From Actinomycetes bacterium (lineage in GTDB: Bacteria; Actinomycetota; Acidimicrobiia; Acidimicrobiales; Ilumatobacteraceae): 64,000 nt of DNA. Shown here in pieces: positions 61,765-64,000 of this stretch. A program made the position numbers and the translations under genes. Position 1 is the first letter of the stretch, and each line of letters starts with the position of its first letter. The stretch lies in contig JANYCT010000089.1 of assembly GCA_025360105.1 (NCBI GenBank), positions 17,219-81,218 of the forward strand. Direction: 5' to 3'. A model generated the notes under the pieces. It saw nothing but the letters and a program-made list of their open reading frames with translations, was not told the origin of the DNA and ran no database searches.

Positions 61765-62424
61765 TCAGAACAACGTCAGGTCGTCGGCCTTCAGGCCGCG
61801 GAGTTCGTCGTAGTCGACCTCCACCCAGCGGAATCCACGAGCCTCGGCCAGCACCTTCGCCTGCGGCTTCACCACCTGAGCCACGAACACGCCACGCACC
61901 GCGCCGAGCGACGAGTCGAGGTGGAGCCGCTCGATATAGCGGGCGAGCTGCTCGACACCATCGATGTCACCGCGTCGCTTGACCTCGACGGCCACCACCT
62001 GACCCTGGCCGTCGCGACAGACCAGGTCGATGGGACCGATCGCCGTTGGGTATTCGCGGCGCACCAACACCAGACCCGGCTCGATGGCGTCGGGCGACGC
62101 TGCGAGCAACACCTGGAGATGCGCCTCGACGCCGTCCTTTTGTAAACCGGGGTCATCACCCAATTCGTGTGCGGCCTCGTGGATCACTTCGAGCAGGGTA
62201 ATGATCAACTGCTCGCCCTTGGGGTTGGTCACCACCCAGTGATCGCCGTTGTCGATGATGGTGTTCGGGGCGTTCATCCAGTTGAGCGGCTTGTATGCGC
62301 CACCGTCGGCGTGGATGGCCACGCACCCGTCGGCTTTCACCATGATGAGGCGGATGGCTTCAGGCAGGTGGGCGGAGAGGCGTCCGTTGTAGTCGACGGT
62401 GCACCGAGCAATGACGAGACGCAT
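61765..62424 (-). CDS. nucS: Mismatch-specific endonuclease NucS/EndoMS
   Basis: 219 aa. Cuts both strands at mismatches and replaces MutS/MutL in most actinobacteria. N-terminal dimerisation domain [20 protein letters not shown] and [20 protein letters not shown]; the RecB-like nuclease core has [20 protein letters not shown] then [20 protein letters not shown] (catalytic Asp, Glu-x-Lys). The C-terminal DDLTLF fits a sliding-clamp binding peptide. Confidence 0.94.
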   Translation of the reverse strand: MRLVIARCTVDYNGRLSAHLPEAIRLIMVKADGCVAIHADGGAYKPLNWMNAPNTIIDNGDHWVVTNPKGEQLIITLLEVIHEAAHELGDDPGLQKDGVEAHLQVLLAASPDAIEPGLVLVRREYPTAIGPIDLVCRDGQGQVVAVEVKRRGDIDGVEQLARYIERLHLDSSLGAVRGVFVAQVVKPQAKVLAEARGFRWVEVDYDELRGLKADDLTLF

Positions 62425-62433
62425 CAGGGCCAG

Positions 62434-62439
62434 AGACTA
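62434..62439 (-). promoter_or_regulatory. Candidate -10 (TAGTCT) for nucS
   Basis: On the minus strand TAGTCT ends 9 nt before ATG 62424. Confidence 0.35.
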
Positions 62440-62509
62440 GTGCCGGGTCGGGTGCAGCGCGCGGTGCGTCGAGCCGGCAGGTGCAGCGTTCCGGCAGGAG
62501 ATGAACGGC

Positions 62510-64000
62510 TCAGCGGCCGACGTGGTCGCGCATACGTTTTTGGATGAGCTCGCGACGCGCTTGCAGGTCGCGATAGGTGAGCGCGTCGGCAGTGGGTTCG
62601 AGACCGAACCCGGCCTTCACACTGTCGAGGTTGATTTCCACCGCGGCTGCGTCGACGCCGAGCTCGCGACCGAGGCGTTCGCCATGGCGTTCAGCAAAGA
62701 GCATCGAGATGTTAGCGATCTCGCCGAGGATGTCGAGGTTGGGCGCCAGGCGCGCAATGGCTCCGTCGAGGAACACCATGTTCTTTACGTAGAGCATCAG
62801 CTCTTTGGGTAGGCGTGCACCGTAGCCGAGCAGTGCCTTCACCACGCGTTGCACCTCTTTGACGAGTTCGTCGCCACTGAGGGTGGTGGGGTCGATGGTG
62901 GGTTGATCGAGGCGTAGGTCGCGGATGACCGCATCGAGGTCGGTGTCCATCGGCAACGCGCCGAGGTCGCGCAGTGCGGCCACCTGGCCACGTACATCGT
63001 TGGTCGTGGCCCCGAGCATGAGCCGCAGAAAGGCGAGGCGGCGCTCGTCGCTGAGACGACCGACGATGCCAAAGTCGAGCAGCGCGGTACGTCCGTCGGC
63101 CAGGACGAACATGTTGCCGCCGTGCAGATCGCCATGGAACAGACCCTCGATCATCGCGCCTTCCATGAAAGCGATCATGCCGGTGCGGATGACGGCCTCG
63201 GTGTCGATGCCGGCGTCCTGCATGCCGACCACGTCGTCGAAGTTGAAGCCTGAGACACGCTCCATCACGAGCACGCGACGGGTGACCAGGCGTGGGTGCG
63301 GGCGGGGAATCACGTAGCCGTCCTGCTTGAGGTCCTTGAGCACGCGAGCCATGTCGAGCATGTTCGCGGCCTCCATGCGGAAGTCGAGTTCTTCGACAAT
63401 GGTTTCGGCAAAAAGTTCCACGAGCGCGGGTGGGTTGGCGAGGGCCGCAATCGGAATGCGACCAACGAGGTGCGGCGCCAGCCATGCCATGACGCGGAGG
63501 TCCTTGCGGACCAGTGTGCTGACCGATGGTCGCTGCACCTTGACTACGACTGATTCACCCGTACGCAACGTGGCTGCGTGCACCTGGGCGATGGACGCCG
63601 CCGCAAGGGGAGTGGTGTCGAACGAGGAGAAAATGTCCTCGATGCGCGCACCGAGGTCGGTTTCGACCGTGAGTCGAACGTCGTCCCATGATTCGGGGGC
63701 CACCTGATCGCGGCAGAGCTTGAACTCGTTCACCAGTTCGGCCGGGAACAACCCCTCGCCACTGGAGATGATCTGACCGAGCTTGATGTAGGTGGGGCCG
63801 AGTTTCTCGGCCGCTTTGCGCAGGCGCAACGACACCTCGGCGCGGCTGGCCTCGGTGGTGGCATAGCGGCCCCGGCGCTTACGGATCATCCACGGCACGA
63901 TGGCCCGACCGAGATGGGTCGCTACGGTGATCACATGCGTGCCCGGCGGAAGCTTCGATGGTCGGGTGAGCGCCGGTACCTCGGCCTGCGCCGCCTGACG
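62510..64000 (-). CDS. UbiB/AarF/ABC1-type atypical kinase (5' partial)
   Basis: At least 497 residues visible; the frame is open to the window edge, so the start lies beyond 64000. GTG 63934 would also give a product, but residues before it (EVPALTRPSKLPPGTHVITV) fit the family. Motifs are KLGPTYIKLGQIISS (the KxGQ region), AAASIAQVHAATLRTGESVV (Ala-rich loop replacing the glycine loop), VKVQRP (the Lys), EELDFRMEAANM, FHGDLHGGNMFV and LLDFGIVGRLSDE (catalytic and metal Asp). UbiB proteins act in isoprenoid lipid or quinone metabolism; the exact role is unknown here. Confidence 0.9.
   Translation of the reverse strand, partial: RQAAQAEVPALTRPSKLPPGTHVITVATHLGRAIVPWMIRKRRGRYATTEASRAEVSLRLRKAAEKLGPTYIKLGQIISSGEGLFPAELVNEFKLCRDQVAPESWDDVRLTVETDLGARIEDIFSSFDTTPLAAASIAQVHAATLRTGESVVVKVQRPSVSTLVRKDLRVMAWLAPHLVGRIPIAALANPPALVELFAETIVEELDFRMEAANMLDMARVLKDLKQDGYVIPRPHPRLVTRRVLVMERVSGFNFDDVVGMQDAGIDTEAVIRTGMIAFMEGAMIEGLFHGDLHGGNMFVLADGRTALLDFGIVGRLSDERRLAFLRLMLGATTNDVRGQVAALRDLGALPMDTDLDAVIRDLRLDQPTIDPTTLSGDELVKEVQRVVKALLGYGARLPKELMLYVKNMVFLDGAIARLAPNLDILGEIANISMLFAERHGERLGRELGVDAAAVEINLDSVKAGFGLEPTADALTYRDLQARRELIQKRMRDHVGR

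Overview
The window looks like a chromosome segment of a high-GC Gram-positive bacterium (Actinomycetota). An Acidimicrobiia-type lineage is my best guess, from gene content and order only. The supporting markers are NucS (the actinobacterial mismatch endonuclease), an F420-type PPOX protein, a polyphosphate-glucokinase-like ROK kinase, a WhiG/FliA sigma factor beside rpsB, and the order comM-dprA-xer-whiG-M23-rpsB-tsf-pyrH-frr-cdsA-dxr-rseP-ispG.

Layout. 1-2535: a polar amino-acid ABC importer whose permease carries an extra CD225/dispanin-like N-terminus. 2545-4331: a TetR regulator and a ferritin-like diiron protein. 4509-10776: a conserved dapA-rnj-lipoprotein-ftsK block. 10777-12301: a badly decayed pyruvate-kinase-like pseudogene. 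12316-16251: NUDIX, CYTH, CHAD, a ParA-like ATPase and a cysteine-cluster protein, a possible polyphosphate-linked group. 16276-16924: a remnant of a GerMN/Gmad2 lipoprotein. 16993-21118: SMP-30, rimO, pgsA, cinA. 21197-24548: a 3.3 kb integrative element inserted in tRNA-Arg(TCT), with integrase, excisionase-like gene, IS21 fragment and a DUF433/DUF5615 toxin-antitoxin-like pair, bounded by 46-bp att repeats. 25088-26847: a TmpA/TmpB-like oxygenase pair, predicted to act on a quaternary-ammonium phosphonate. 26976-33073: an LPXTG protein, a VOC protein, a polyphosphate-glucokinase-like gene diverging from glucose dehydrogenase, and a GH63-type glycosidase. 33265-34105: an unrecognised gene and tRNA-Leu(TAG). 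34152-40733: a glycerol cluster (glpK, FAD dehydrogenase with BFD domain, FAD oxidoreductase) downstream of a HerA-type ATPase gene with an in-frame stop in its P-loop. 40811-46978: EthD, DUF2461, a SufR-like regulator, two PLP enzymes, PPOX, clpP and a lipoprotein. 47150-60668: competence, recombination, sigma factor, translation, phospholipid and isoprenoid genes. 60677-64000: manA, nucS and a partial UbiB/AarF kinase.

Three patterns cut across the window. First, many operon-leading genes have a TANNNT hexamer 6-9 nt before the start codon, which predicts widespread leaderless transcription and helps choose starts. Second, three copies of a 49-bp palindromic repeat sit in intergenic DNA. 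Third, at least four genes are decaying or interrupted (the pyruvate-kinase-like gene, the GerMN/Gmad2 lipoprotein, the HerA ATPase and IS21 istA). All functional calls rest on reading translated sequence and recalled family motifs; no database search was run.
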